Below, piece after piece: positions 8,676 to 15,644 of a DNA stretch of 16,244 nucleotides (position 1 is its first letter; each line of letters starts with the position of its first letter). Origin of the DNA: Bacillota bacterium. Its GTDB lineage: Bacteria > Bacillota > Clostridia > Acetivibrionales > DSM-1351. Made by a program: the position numbers and the translations under genes. The stretch is taken from assembly GCA_023436515.1 (NCBI GenBank), contig JAEZIV010000415.1, positions 1 to 16,244 of the forward strand, written 5' to 3'. Below the pieces are notes generated by a model that saw nothing but the letters and a program-made list of their open reading frames with translations, made no database searches and was not told the origin of the DNA.

Positions 8676-8759
8676 GGCGCACAGAACTATAAAGAATTCG
8701 ATGAGGGTGAAAAACAACTTCGACTTGAGTCTTTTATTAAATATGTGATTTATACTTAA
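8676..8759 (+). other. Possible C-terminal coding scrap, unrecognised
   Basis: A 27-codon open stretch reads NYKEFDEGEKQLRLESFIKY near its end and stops with TAA at 8757-8759; an in-frame TAA lies directly before it. The composition resembles a real charged protein end rather than random AT-rich sequence, and it lies between two decayed genes and the AraC gene. No start codon or ribosome site is visible and I do not recognise the family. Confidence 0.2.
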
Positions 8760-8789
8760 GGAAAAACTGATATAGCAGGCTAATCGGCG

Positions 8790-9647
8790 TTATTTAAACT
8801 CTTTTCTTATATATTGCTTTGGTGTAATCCCCTTATATTTTCGGAAGGTCTTTATAAAGTAGCTGATGTCATTGAAGCCGGAATTATAGGCCACCTCTGT
8901 AATGGAGTTTTTTGTTGAGGATAATTGCTGGCAGGCACATTCAATCCGATAATAATTTATGTAATCAATGGGAGTATGATAGGACATAACTCGAAAGAAA
9001 CGGCAAAAGTACTTAGGATTCATACCGGCTATTTTAGCTAAATCCTCAAGGGCAATGTGCTCGGTATAATTATCCTCGATATAGCTTAGTACTCTTTTAA
9101 ATATCTGCACATGCTGTTGAGAAATATGTGCTGCATTAGTATTAACTTGGTATAAATGCTCATTCAAAATAATCCCCAGCAGTTGGAAAAGATAACCCTG
9201 TGTCAGAAATTCGTACCCAGTCTTTTTCTCAGTTATTACATGAAACAAATTCTCAATTGTGTCTTTTATGCTGACTAAATCACCAGGCAGCTGTTGTCTG
9301 ATGGTTATCTCATGTCGAAGGAGCTTTTGAGTTATATTTGAACTGATATTGCTTTCTTTTAATAAAAGCTTCATATCAAAAACTAGGCATTCATAGATGC
9401 AGCTCTCAGGAGTACCACCATGTAAGGTTCCATCCTGTAAAAAGAGAATATCACCTTTGTTTACTACAAAGCTCCTATTATCCAGGGTCAAATGAAAAGA
9501 CCCCTCTATTATACGAATAATTTCATACTCCGGATGCCAATGATAGGGCATTTGATACCTGAGATGACTGGGCTCAATATGATAAAATTCCACAGGAAAG
9601 CCAAAGGTGCCTTGCTTCCTATGCTCTCTATAATCTAAATACTTCAT
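8790..9647 (-). CDS. AraC-family transcriptional regulator, probable control of the fucose operon
   Basis: 285 residues. An N-terminal cupin-like sensor domain at about 15-90 includes YHWHPEYEIIRIIEG and NKGDILFL. A C-terminal AraC-type DNA-binding domain at about 180-283 has two helix-turn-helix units: ALEDLAKIAGMNPKYFCRFF and ITEVAYNSGFNDISYFIKTF, ending GITPKQYIRKEF. GGGGAT lies about 7 bases before the ATG. The gene is divergent from fucI across 128 bases, the usual arrangement of a sugar-responsive AraC activator with its target operon. The inducer is therefore probably L-fucose, L-fuculose or a phosphorylated product; this is inferred from position, not from residues. No clear terminator is visible behind the stop codon. 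Confidence 0.92.
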   Translation of the reverse strand: MKYLDYREHRKQGTFGFPVEFYHIEPSHLRYQMPYHWHPEYEIIRIIEGSFHLTLDNRSFVVNKGDILFLQDGTLHGGTPESCIYECLVFDMKLLLKESNISSNITQKLLRHEITIRQQLPGDLVSIKDTIENLFHVITEKKTGYEFLTQGYLFQLLGIILNEHLYQVNTNAAHISQQHVQIFKRVLSYIEDNYTEHIALEDLAKIAGMNPKYFCRFFRVMSYHTPIDYINYYRIECACQQLSSTKNSITEVAYNSGFNDISYFIKTFRKYKGITPKQYIRKEFK

Positions 9648-9695
9648 TTGATATCCCCTGAACTACCAAAGTGAATATTGTTATATTTTTAGTCT

Positions 9696-9704
9696 ATTAT
9701 AGCA
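9696..9704 (-). promoter_or_regulatory. Extended -10 promoter of the AraC-type regulator gene
   Basis: On the minus strand TGCTATAAT is a perfect extended -10 element (TGnTATAAT), about 48 bases from the regulator ATG. The -35 region is poor, which suits an extended -10 promoter. It faces away from the fucI promoter about 30 bases to the right, so one bound regulator could affect both. Confidence 0.55.
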
Positions 9705-9709
9705 CAAGA

Positions 9710-9742
9710 TTTACAGAGCTGACCACCTTATAATGATAGTAT
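9710..9742 (+). promoter_or_regulatory. Candidate fucI promoter
   Basis: TTTACA (9710-9715) and TGATAGTAT (9734-9742), an extended -10 type element, are 21 bases apart. That spacing is too long for an unaided sigma-A promoter. TATAAT at 9729-9734 is perfect but only 13 bases from the same -35. Both options suit an activator-dependent promoter. The true start site cannot be settled from sequence. Confidence 0.35.
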
Positions 9743-9775
9743 AAGCTTCGATATTTTTATAAGGAGGACTTTAAA

Positions 9776-11569
9776 ATGGCAAAAAGCAGATTGATTGGCG
9801 ATTACCCTGTTATCGGTATACGTCCAACCATTGATGGCAGAAGAGGCTACCTAAATGTACGAGAATCCTTGGAAGCACAAACTATGAACATGGCTAAGGC
9901 AGCAGCAAGATTATTTGAAGAGAACCTTAGATATTCAAACGGTGAAGCAGTTAAGGTAGTTATAGCCGATACTACAATCGGCCGTGTTGCAGAGGCTGCA
10001 GCCTGTGCGGATAAATTTAAAAAAGCAGGCGTTGATATTACTCTTACCGTAACGCCCTGCTGGTGCTACGGTGCTGAAACTATGGACATGGATCCTATGA
10101 CGATAAAAGGCGTATGGGGCTTCAACGGAACTGAAAGACCCGGAGCAGTATATTTGGCTTCAGTATTGGCGACCCATGCACAAAAAGGGCTTCCCGCCTT
10201 TGGCATCTATGGTCGTGATGTACAGGACGCACAGGATACTACCATTCCCGAGGATGTTAAGGAAAAGTTACTGCGTTTTGGACGTGCTTCAGTTGCAGCC
10301 GCAACTATGAGGGGTAAATCATACCTCCAGATCGGCTCTATTTGTATGGGAATTGGCGGCTCAATCATTGATCCTGCATTTATAGAAGAGTATTTGGGAA
10401 TGAGGGTAGAGTCTGTTGATGAGGTTGAAATCATCAGAAGAATGACAGAGGGCATTTATGATGAGGAAGAATTTAAAAAGGCCCTGAAATGGACCAAGGA
10501 AAAATGTAAGGAAGGCTTTGACAAGAATCCTGCTGAAGTCCAGAAAAGCCCTGAGGAAAAAGAAAAAGACTGGGAATTTGTCGTAAAGATGATGTGTATA
10601 ATTAAGGATATGATGAATGGAAATCCTAAGCTTCCAAAGGGCTGCGAGGAAGAAGCGGTTGGGCATAATGCCCTTGCTGCAGGGTTTCAAGGTCAGAGAC
10701 AGTGGACAGACTTTTATCCAAATGGAGATTTTGCCGAAGCTCTTATGAATACCTCCTTCGACTGGAACGGTGCAAGAGAGCCATATATTCTTTCCACAGA
10801 AAATGATGTTTTAAATGGCTTGGGAATGCTGTTTATGAAGCTGCTGACAAACCGTGCTCAGATTTTTGCCGACGTGCGTACCTATTGGAGTCCGGAGGCT
10901 GTAAAAAAGGCGACGGGATATGAGCTTCAGGGTATTGCAAAGGCTTCGGAGGGCTTTATACATTTGATAAATTCCGGGGCTGCCTGTCTGGATGCCAACG
11001 GAGAGGCAAAGGATGAAAAGGGCAACGGAGTAATAAAGCCCTGGTATGATATTACGGAGGAGGATCAAGAGGCAATACTGGCCGCAACTACCTGGAATGC
11101 TGCTGACAATGGTTACTTCAGAGGTGGTGGCTACTCCTCCAGATTCGTTACGAAGGTGGAAATGCCTGTGACCATGATCCGCTTGAACCTTGTGAAGGGC
11201 CTCGGTCCAATACTTCAGATTGCAGAGGGCTGGACGGTTAAGCTGCCTGAGGAGGTTACAGATATATTATGGAAGAGAACAGACTATACCTGGCCTTGCA
11301 CTTGGTTTGCACCAAGAACAACAGGAGAGGGTGCCTTTAGGGATGCTTATACTGTAATGAATAACTGGGGAGCAAATCATGGTGCCATCTCTTACGGACA
11401 TATTGGTGCAGATCTGATTACGTTATGCTCTATGCTCCGCATTCCAGTTAGCATGCATAACGTTCCGGAAGAAAAGCTATTCCGTCCCGCTGCATGGAAT
11501 GCCTTCGGAATGGATAAAGAGGGACAGGATTATAGAGCCTGTGCTGCCTATGGTCCACTATATAAATAA
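9776..11569 (+). CDS. fucI: L-fucose isomerase
   Basis: 597 residues against 591 for E. coli FucI. It converts L-fucose to L-fuculose in the cytoplasm using Mn2+ and also acts on D-arabinose in this family. The predicted metal and catalytic residues are E342 in [10 protein letters not shown]366 in [10 protein letters not shown] and H535 in GANHGA. The first two are 24 residues apart, as E337 and D361 are in E. coli. The N-terminal [14 protein letters not shown] and the central [20 protein letters not shown] are also typical. AAGGAGG lies about 9 bases before the ATG. It is the first gene of an operon with the aldolase (71-base gap) and kinase (77-base gap). No truncation or unusual base use is seen. 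D-arabinose catabolism is the main alternative role. Confidence 0.97.
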   Translation: MAKSRLIGDYPVIGIRPTIDGRRGYLNVRESLEAQTMNMAKAAARLFEENLRYSNGEAVKVVIADTTIGRVAEAAACADKFKKAGVDITLTVTPCWCYGAETMDMDPMTIKGVWGFNGTERPGAVYLASVLATHAQKGLPAFGIYGRDVQDAQDTTIPEDVKEKLLRFGRASVAAATMRGKSYLQIGSICMGIGGSIIDPAFIEEYLGMRVESVDEVEIIRRMTEGIYDEEEFKKALKWTKEKCKEGFDKNPAEVQKSPEEKEKDWEFVVKMMCIIKDMMNGNPKLPKGCEEEAVGHNALAAGFQGQRQWTDFYPNGDFAEALMNTSFDWNGAREPYILSTENDVLNGLGMLFMKLLTNRAQIFADVRTYWSPEAVKKATGYELQGIAKASEGFIHLINSGAACLDANGEAKDEKGNGVIKPWYDITEEDQEAILAATTWNAADNGYFRGGGYSSRFVTKVEMPVTMIRLNLVKGLGPILQIAEGWTVKLPEEVTDILWKRTDYTWPCTWFAPRTTGEGAFRDAYTVMNNWGANHGAISYGHIGADLITLCSMLRIPVSMHNVPEEKLFRPAAWNAFGMDKEGQDYRACAAYGPLYK

Positions 11570-11598
11570 GACTAAAATGGTGCGTTACTATTGTTAGC

Positions 11599-11623
11599 TT
11601 ACGTATCTGTGTAGAATACGTGA
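11599..11623 (+). other. Small hairpin in the fucI-fucA spacer
   Basis: TTACGTAT (11599-11606) can pair with ATACGTGA (11616-11623), including one G-U pair, around a 9-base loop. It ends 8 bases before the aldolase ribosome site. It lacks a U-tract, so a role in mRNA stability or translation is more likely than termination. It may be chance. Confidence 0.25.
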
Positions 11624-11640
11624 TCCTAATGGAGGATATT

Positions 11641-12345
11641 ATGAGTAATACGGAAATATTAAAAGTGAATATTATTAAGGAACAGCTTTGCGATATCTGC
11701 CACAAAATGTGGCAGCTTGGCTGGGTTGCTGCAAATGACGGAAACATAACAGTGAAGTTGGAGGATGGTACTTACTTGGCTACCCCAACCGGAATTAGCA
11801 AAAGCTATATCACCCCTGACAAAATTGTACATATTGATAACAGCGGAATACTTTTGGAGGAGAGTGAATACAGACCCTCCTCCGAAATCAAGATGCATCT
11901 GAGATGCTATGAAGAAAGAGAGGATGTTGGCGCTGTCCTTCATGCTCATCCGCCTGTAGCCACAGGTTATGCGGTAGCCAACATTGCCCTGGATGAGTAT
12001 TCCATGATTGAAACAGTTATCGCATTGGGCTCAATTCCCGTCACCCCGTATGGAACACCATCAACCTATGAAGTACCGGAGGCCATAGCCCCTTATCTTG
12101 GAGCCCATGACGTTGTATTGCTTCAGAATCATGGTGCCCTGGCTGTTGGTGCAGATTTGCTTACGGCATATTACCGGATGGAAACCCTGGAGCTATTTGC
12201 AAAAATCAGCTTAAATGCACATTTACTTGGGGGAGCAAAGGAAATTTCAAGGGAGAACATCGACAGGTTAATCTCCATGCGAGAGGGCTACAAAGTAACA
12301 GGCAAGCACCCTGGCTATAAAAAGTATCCAAAGGGCAGTGAATAA
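11641..12345 (+). CDS. fucA: Class II aldolase, probable L-fuculose-1-phosphate aldolase
   Basis: 234 residues (E. coli FucA has 215). It should cleave L-fuculose 1-phosphate to dihydroxyacetone phosphate and L-lactaldehyde. The zinc site is visible: H101 and H103 in LHAHPP, H164 in LLQNHGALAVG, and the catalytic acid E82 in SSEIKMH. GWVAANDGNITVK is the N-terminal substrate loop of the family. The start at 11641 is chosen because GGAGG lies 6 bases upstream; an in-frame ATG at 11620 would overlap that site. Rhamnulose-1-phosphate or ribulose-5-phosphate relatives share this fold; fucI upstream favours fuculose phosphate. Confidence 0.9.
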   Translation: MSNTEILKVNIIKEQLCDICHKMWQLGWVAANDGNITVKLEDGTYLATPTGISKSYITPDKIVHIDNSGILLEESEYRPSSEIKMHLRCYEEREDVGAVLHAHPPVATGYAVANIALDEYSMIETVIALGSIPVTPYGTPSTYEVPEAIAPYLGAHDVVLLQNHGALAVGADLLTAYYRMETLELFAKISLNAHLLGGAKEISRENIDRLISMREGYKVTGKHPGYKKYPKGSE

Positions 12346-12422
12346 CTTTTTCAGGAACCATATTATGTAAATGCGTTACTACAAAACAGTGTAGTGGTTG
12401 ATTAATTGCAGGAGGAGTGGTA

Positions 12423-13832
12423 ATGAATACATACTATTTGGCAATTGACATTGGTGCCTCCAGCGGCAGACATGTATTGGGCAGTCTGGTGGATGGCAAA
12501 ATCTTTCTGGAGGAAGTATACCGATTTGAAAATGGAATGGAAAACAAGGCTGGACAATTATGCTGGAATACCGAAAAGCTATTTGCCCATATTTTAGCGG
12601 GTATGAAAAAATGCAGTGAGCTATGCAAAATCCCTAAGAGTGTGAGTATTGATACCTGGGGAGTTGATTTTGTTCTGCTGGATAAAGGAGGCAGCCTCCT
12701 AGGTCAGGCTGTAGGATATCGGGACCATAGGACTGAAGCAATGGATAAGGTTGTAGACAAGCACATATCAGCAGAGGAGCTTTACTACAGAACGGGTATT
12801 CAAAAACAGATGTATAATACCATCTACCAGTTGATGTCCATCATGGAAACAAACCCGGAGTATTTAGAACAAGCTGCTGCTATGTTGATGACCCCCGATT
12901 ACTACAACTTCCTGCTTACCGGTGAAATGAAACAGGAATATACCATAGCCACGACAACACAGCTAGTAAACCTCCACACGAAGGACTGGGACTTTGAGCT
13001 TATTGATAAGCTTTCACTTCCCCGCAATATATTTAAAAGCATACAAAAGCCCGGCACCTTGGTTGGCAATCTCAGAAATGAGATAAAAGAAATAGTAGGC
13101 TATGACTGTCAGGTAATCATGACCTGTTCTCACGATACAGCCTCAGCGGTTTTAGCTGTTCCCGACACCTGTGACAATGCCCTGTACATCAGCTCCGGAA
13201 CGTGGTCTCTTGTAGGAATAGAATTAAAAGACCCAATCTGCTCCAAGGAAAGTATGGAGGCAGACTTCACAAACGAAGGCGGGTTTGACTACCGATACCG
13301 GTTTTTGCGAAATATTATGGGCTTATGGATGATACAATCGGTAAAAAAAGAAATAGGTCAAGGATATTCCTACGCTGAAATTTGCGCTATGGCCTCCCAA
13401 GAGAAAATTGCCTCTGTAGTAGACTGTAATGACAATAGCTTTTTATCTCCAAACAGTATGGTAGAAGCCATTAAAGCCTATTGTAAAAAATCAGAGCAGC
13501 AAATCCCTGAAACCTTAGGTGAAATAGCTTCGGTTATTTACAACAGCCTTGCAAGATGCTATGCAAGTACCATTACCCGTATTGAGCAACTAACCGGCAA
13601 GAGTTTTGATTACATTCAGATTATTGGCGGCGGCTCCAATGCCGATTACTTAAACAAATTAACGTCGGAATATACAGGACGCAGAGTGCTGGCTGGCCCT
13701 ACCGAGGCAACTGCAATCGGAAATATTTTGGTTCAAATGCTTACCAATGGCCAACTGTCTTCTTTGGCAGCAGCAAGAGAATGCGTGGCAGCTTCCTTTG
13801 ACATCAAGGAATTTAACAGCTCTGAGGCCTAA
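12423..13832 (+). CDS. FGGY carbohydrate kinase of the RhaB type, probable L-fuculokinase
   Basis: 469 residues, full length for FGGY kinases. It has the N-terminal phosphate loop DIGASSGRHV (residues 9-18), DTWGVDFVLLD (77-87), the probable catalytic base D238 in CSHDTASA, ALYISSGTWSLVG (253-265), and the C-terminal adenosine site IIGGGSNADYLNK (400-412). NIMGLWMIQS is typical of rhamnulokinase-like members. In this operon the expected substrate is L-fuculose, giving L-fuculose 1-phosphate for the aldolase. Substrate choice within RhaB-like kinases is hard to read from sequence, so I give no gene symbol. ATG 12423 is preferred to the in-frame GTG 12417 because AGGAGG (12410-12415) is 7 bases from the ATG but almost touches the GTG. 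The gene ends about 65 bases before a strong terminator. Confidence 0.9.
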   Translation: MNTYYLAIDIGASSGRHVLGSLVDGKIFLEEVYRFENGMENKAGQLCWNTEKLFAHILAGMKKCSELCKIPKSVSIDTWGVDFVLLDKGGSLLGQAVGYRDHRTEAMDKVVDKHISAEELYYRTGIQKQMYNTIYQLMSIMETNPEYLEQAAAMLMTPDYYNFLLTGEMKQEYTIATTTQLVNLHTKDWDFELIDKLSLPRNIFKSIQKPGTLVGNLRNEIKEIVGYDCQVIMTCSHDTASAVLAVPDTCDNALYISSGTWSLVGIELKDPICSKESMEADFTNEGGFDYRYRFLRNIMGLWMIQSVKKEIGQGYSYAEICAMASQEKIASVVDCNDNSFLSPNSMVEAIKAYCKKSEQQIPETLGEIASVIYNSLARCYASTITRIEQLTGKSFDYIQIIGGGSNADYLNKLTSEYTGRRVLAGPTEATAIGNILVQMLTNGQLSSLAAARECVAASFDIKEFNSSEA

Positions 13833-13896
13833 GCAAATTGAAGGCTGATATATCCCTTTATGAGACCTTTAGTATAGAAGGTATTACTCTTGTAAA

Positions 13897-13971
13897 AAAA
13901 TACCCCGTCTAATCGGAGGGCACTGAAAAAGTATAGTTTTTCAGTGCCCTTTCTAATCGGCGAGGTATTTT
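13897..13971. terminator. Nested bidirectional terminator between the fucose operon and the alcohol dehydrogenase gene
   Basis: The inner hairpin is a perfect 14-bp stem, AGGGCACTGAAAAA (13917-13930) with its complement (13937-13950), and a 6-base loop. An outer stem pairs AAAATACCCCG (13897-13907) with CGAGGTATTTT (13961-13971), 10 of 11 positions. A-rich and T-rich ends on both sides suit termination of both convergent genes. The inner hairpin is flanked by identical 9-base direct repeats TCTAATCGG (13908-13916 and 13952-13960). Confidence 0.85.
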
Positions 13972-13992
13972 ATATAAGGGTATAAAGCTAAA

Positions 13993-15057
13993 TTACTTAT
14001 ATGATATTGTAATTACCGGCTTGATCAGGTCACTTGGCTTGTTTTTCATTAGCTCTAATGCCTGGGGAATACTATCAAGTCCTTCAAATTTATGAGTCAG
14101 CATACCTGAAACATCAAGTCTGCCATTCATCATGAGATTTGCAAGGCGTTCGGTACGCATACGTCCTGCCGGCATTAAACCACCAACTATTCTAATATGG
14201 CCCATTCCTACGCCCCATGCTTCTCTAGGGATTTTAACATAATCACCACTACCTAAGTAATTTACGTTAGAAATAATACCACCTGGTTTTACAGCCTTTA
14301 CAGCCTCAACAAAGGTATCTACATCTCCACCAGCTATGATTACTTTGTCTACCCCTTTACCCTTTGTTAATTCCATTACCTGCTTATCTATAGGACCATT
14401 CTTATAGCTTATAATATCTGTTGCACCATACTCCTTTGCTAGAGCAATACAATTTGGTCTAGTTCCAACAGCTAAGATTCTTCCGGCACCTTTTAGGGCA
14501 GCACCTTTAACAGACATAAGGCCAACAGGTCCTATACCTATAACTAATACATCCTCCCCATAAGTAACTTCCGCAAGCTCTGCTCCATGAAAGCCGGTAG
14601 GAACCATGTCACTCAACATTGTAGCCTCAGCCGGGTCCATACCCTCGGGTAATAATGCAAGGTTTGCATCAGCTTCATTTACATGAAAAGCTTCAGCAAA
14701 TACTCCATCCTTAAAATTTGAAAATTTCCAGCCGCCGAGACATCCCCCTGAATGCATGGAAAAGCCACGTTGTGCCTCCAAGGAACCCCAATCAGGTGTA
14801 ATAGCAGGAACAAGCACCTTGTCTCCTACCTTAAAGTCTTTTACCAGCTCTCCAACTTCTATTATTTCACCAACTGCTTCATGACCAAGAATCATATCTG
14901 TACGCTCACCTACTGCACCTTCATAAACAGTATGAATGTCAGAAGTACATGGAGCTAAAGCTATTGGACGGCAAATTGCATCAAGTGGTCCACAATTTGT
15001 TACCTCTTTTTCTACCCAGCCGGTTTGTCCAATTTTCTTCATTGCAAATCCTCTCAT
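13993..15057 (-). CDS. adh: NADP-dependent secondary alcohol (isopropanol) dehydrogenase
   Basis: 354 residues, zinc-dependent medium-chain dehydrogenase family, aligning by eye along its full length with the Thermoanaerobacter brockii and Clostridium beijerinckii secondary alcohol dehydrogenases. Catalytic zinc ligands are C37 (APCTSD), H59 with E60 (GHEAVGE) and D150. As in the T. brockii enzyme there is no four-cysteine structural zinc lobe. The Rossmann motif is GIGPVG (174-179). G198, T199, R200 and Y218 correspond to the G-S-R...Y set that binds the NADP 2'-phosphate, so NADPH preference is expected. The usual reaction is reversible reduction of small ketones and aldehydes such as acetone. 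GGAGGT lies about 8 bases before the ATG. It is convergent with the fucose operon and has a well-defined promoter (15114-15142) with a Rex-like operator. Confidence 0.93.
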   Translation of the reverse strand: MRGFAMKKIGQTGWVEKEVTNCGPLDAICRPIALAPCTSDIHTVYEGAVGERTDMILGHEAVGEIIEVGELVKDFKVGDKVLVPAITPDWGSLEAQRGFSMHSGGCLGGWKFSNFKDGVFAEAFHVNEADANLALLPEGMDPAEATMLSDMVPTGFHGAELAEVTYGEDVLVIGIGPVGLMSVKGAALKGAGRILAVGTRPNCIALAKEYGATDIISYKNGPIDKQVMELTKGKGVDKVIIAGGDVDTFVEAVKAVKPGGIISNVNYLGSGDYVKIPREAWGVGMGHIRIVGGLMPAGRMRTERLANLMMNGRLDVSGMLTHKFEGLDSIPQALELMKNKPSDLIKPVITISYK

Positions 15058-15097
15058 AATAGCTACCTCCAGTTATTTATTTATTGTAAGAATATCT

Positions 15098-15115
15098 TTG
15101 TTATTTATTTAACAA
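15098..15115. promoter_or_regulatory. Rex-type redox operator over the alcohol dehydrogenase start site
   Basis: TTGTTATTTATTTAACAA on the plus strand reads TTGTTAAATAAATAACAA on the minus strand. It matches the clostridial Rex consensus TTGTTAANNNNTTAACAA at 13 of 14 fixed positions. It overlaps the -10 by two bases and covers the expected start site, the right place for repression. Rex releases DNA when NADH/NAD+ is high and commonly controls clostridial alcohol and fermentation genes. Confidence 0.72.
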
Positions 15116-15142
15116 TATAACAGGGATTAATTGAAATGTCAA
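15114..15142 (-). promoter_or_regulatory. Sigma-A-type promoter of the alcohol dehydrogenase gene
   Basis: On the minus strand, a perfect TTGACA (15137-15142) and TATATT (15114-15119) are separated by exactly 17 bases. The predicted 5' leader is about 50 bases. Such a strong core promoter fits a gene held down by repression, in line with the Rex-like operator overlapping it. Confidence 0.78.
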
Positions 15143-15145
15143 TTA
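15128..15145. promoter_or_regulatory. Palindrome over the alcohol dehydrogenase -35 element
   Basis: TAATTGA-AATG-TCAATTA is an inverted repeat with perfect 7-base arms, centred on the -35 hexamer. It differs from the Rex-like site just downstream and may be an operator for a second regulator. Part of the symmetry comes from the TTGACA element itself and from AT-rich sequence, so chance is possible. Confidence 0.4.
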
Positions 15146-15159
15146 TACAGTCTTGCTTT

Positions 15160-15196
15160 TCCGACTTATATCTTCTTATTTCGACATTATTCGACT
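15160..15196 (-). promoter_or_regulatory. Cluster of Spo0A-like boxes upstream of the alcohol dehydrogenase promoter
   Basis: On the minus strand, AGTCGAA (15190-15196, 6 of 7), TGTCGAA (15180-15186, perfect 0A box) and AGTCGGA (15160-15166, 5 of 7) share one orientation. They are spaced 10 and 20 bases, one and two helical turns. The nearest ends 17 bases upstream of the -35. Tandem 0A boxes with 10-base spacing are known Spo0A targets. Confidence 0.45.
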
Positions 15197-15355
15197 TATT
15201 GCATTGTTTTACTACAATCGCTAATAAAGGCTATATATAGATAATCAATCAAGATAAGTTACCGTATCAATAATGGCTATACAAGTAAACCTCTGCTAAT
15301 CATTACAATAATTTTATCCCTTTTCATCGGCAACTATGTAAATAACTTCAGAAAT

Positions 15356-15384
15356 AAAGGGCCACGTACCCACGCAGCCCCTTT
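15356..15384 (-). terminator. Terminator left behind the SLH relic
   Basis: AAAGGGCCACGT (15356-15367) pairs with ACGCAGCCCCTTT (15372-15384) in a stem of about 12 pairs with a few G-U pairs and a GGGT loop on the minus strand. TTTATTTCT follows on the minus strand. It lies about 15 bases behind the stop codon of the SLH relic at 15399. Confidence 0.6.
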
Positions 15385-15398
15385 TCATATAGTTTATC

Positions 15399-15535
15399 TT
15401 ACTTTCCTAACAGATTATATATAACCTGTGCCATTTCAGCACGAGTATTATTACTAAGCGGTGTCAGCTTACCCTTACTGCCTGAGATGATGTAAATAAG
15501 TGTTTGTTTTATACTGCTGTTAAGGGAAGATTCAT
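15399..15535 (-). pseudogene. C-terminal relic of a second SLH-domain protein
   Basis: The minus strand encodes IISGSKGKLTPLSNNTRAEM followed by AQVIYNLLGK and a stop at 15399-15401. This is the end of an SLH domain and matches the third SLH domain of the large protein at 960-6788 (GIISGRNGKLIAPKDYITRA). Reading upstream, the frame stays open through LNSSIKQTLIY to an ATG at 15535, but the rest of the SLH domain, any signal peptide and a ribosome site are missing. Some 45 residues remain. Because the stop and terminator are intact, the gene seems to have been cut from its 5' side. Confidence 0.75.
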
Positions 15536-15548
15536 CCTTATGCTATTT

Positions 15549-15562
15549 GGTATTCGAATACC
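15549..15562. promoter_or_regulatory. Perfect 14-bp palindrome upstream of the TetR gene, candidate operator
   Basis: GGTATTCGAATACC equals its own reverse complement. It lies 16 bases upstream of the candidate -35 of the TetR-type gene, in the gap created beside the SLH relic. Size and symmetry suit a TetR-family operator, and such regulators usually control their own promoter. Confidence 0.4.
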
Positions 15563-15578
15563 TTGTTAATGCTTCAGC

Positions 15579-15607
15579 TTGTTTCTTTTATTATTGGATG
15601 ATATACT
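15579..15607 (+). promoter_or_regulatory. Candidate promoter of the TetR-family gene
   Basis: TTGTTT (15579-15584) and TATACT (15602-15607) are separated by 17 bases and lie about 38 bases before the ATG. The -10 matches 5 of 6 positions; the -35 is weaker. Confidence 0.5.
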
Positions 15608-15613
15608 ACCTTG

Positions 15614-15634
15614 TGGAAATATGTTTATTTTCCA
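15614..15634. promoter_or_regulatory. Inverted repeat in the TetR leader
   Basis: TGGAAA (15614-15619) and TTTCCA (15629-15634) form a 6+6 inverted repeat with a 9-base spacer between the -10 and the ribosome site. It could be an operator for the TetR-type regulator, as an alternative or addition to the palindrome at 15549-15562. Confidence 0.3.
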
Positions 15635-15644
15635 AGGAGATATT

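Noticed and set aside
12417..12423. GTG at 12417 as the kinase start
   Set aside because: It lies almost on top of the AGGAGG ribosome site; the ATG at 12423 has normal spacing.
8779..13962. Ten-base repeat CTAATCGGCG near 8779 and 13953, suggesting the fucose locus is flanked by insertion repeats
   Set aside because: Ten-base matches are expected many times by chance in a window of this size, and no longer homology surrounds them.
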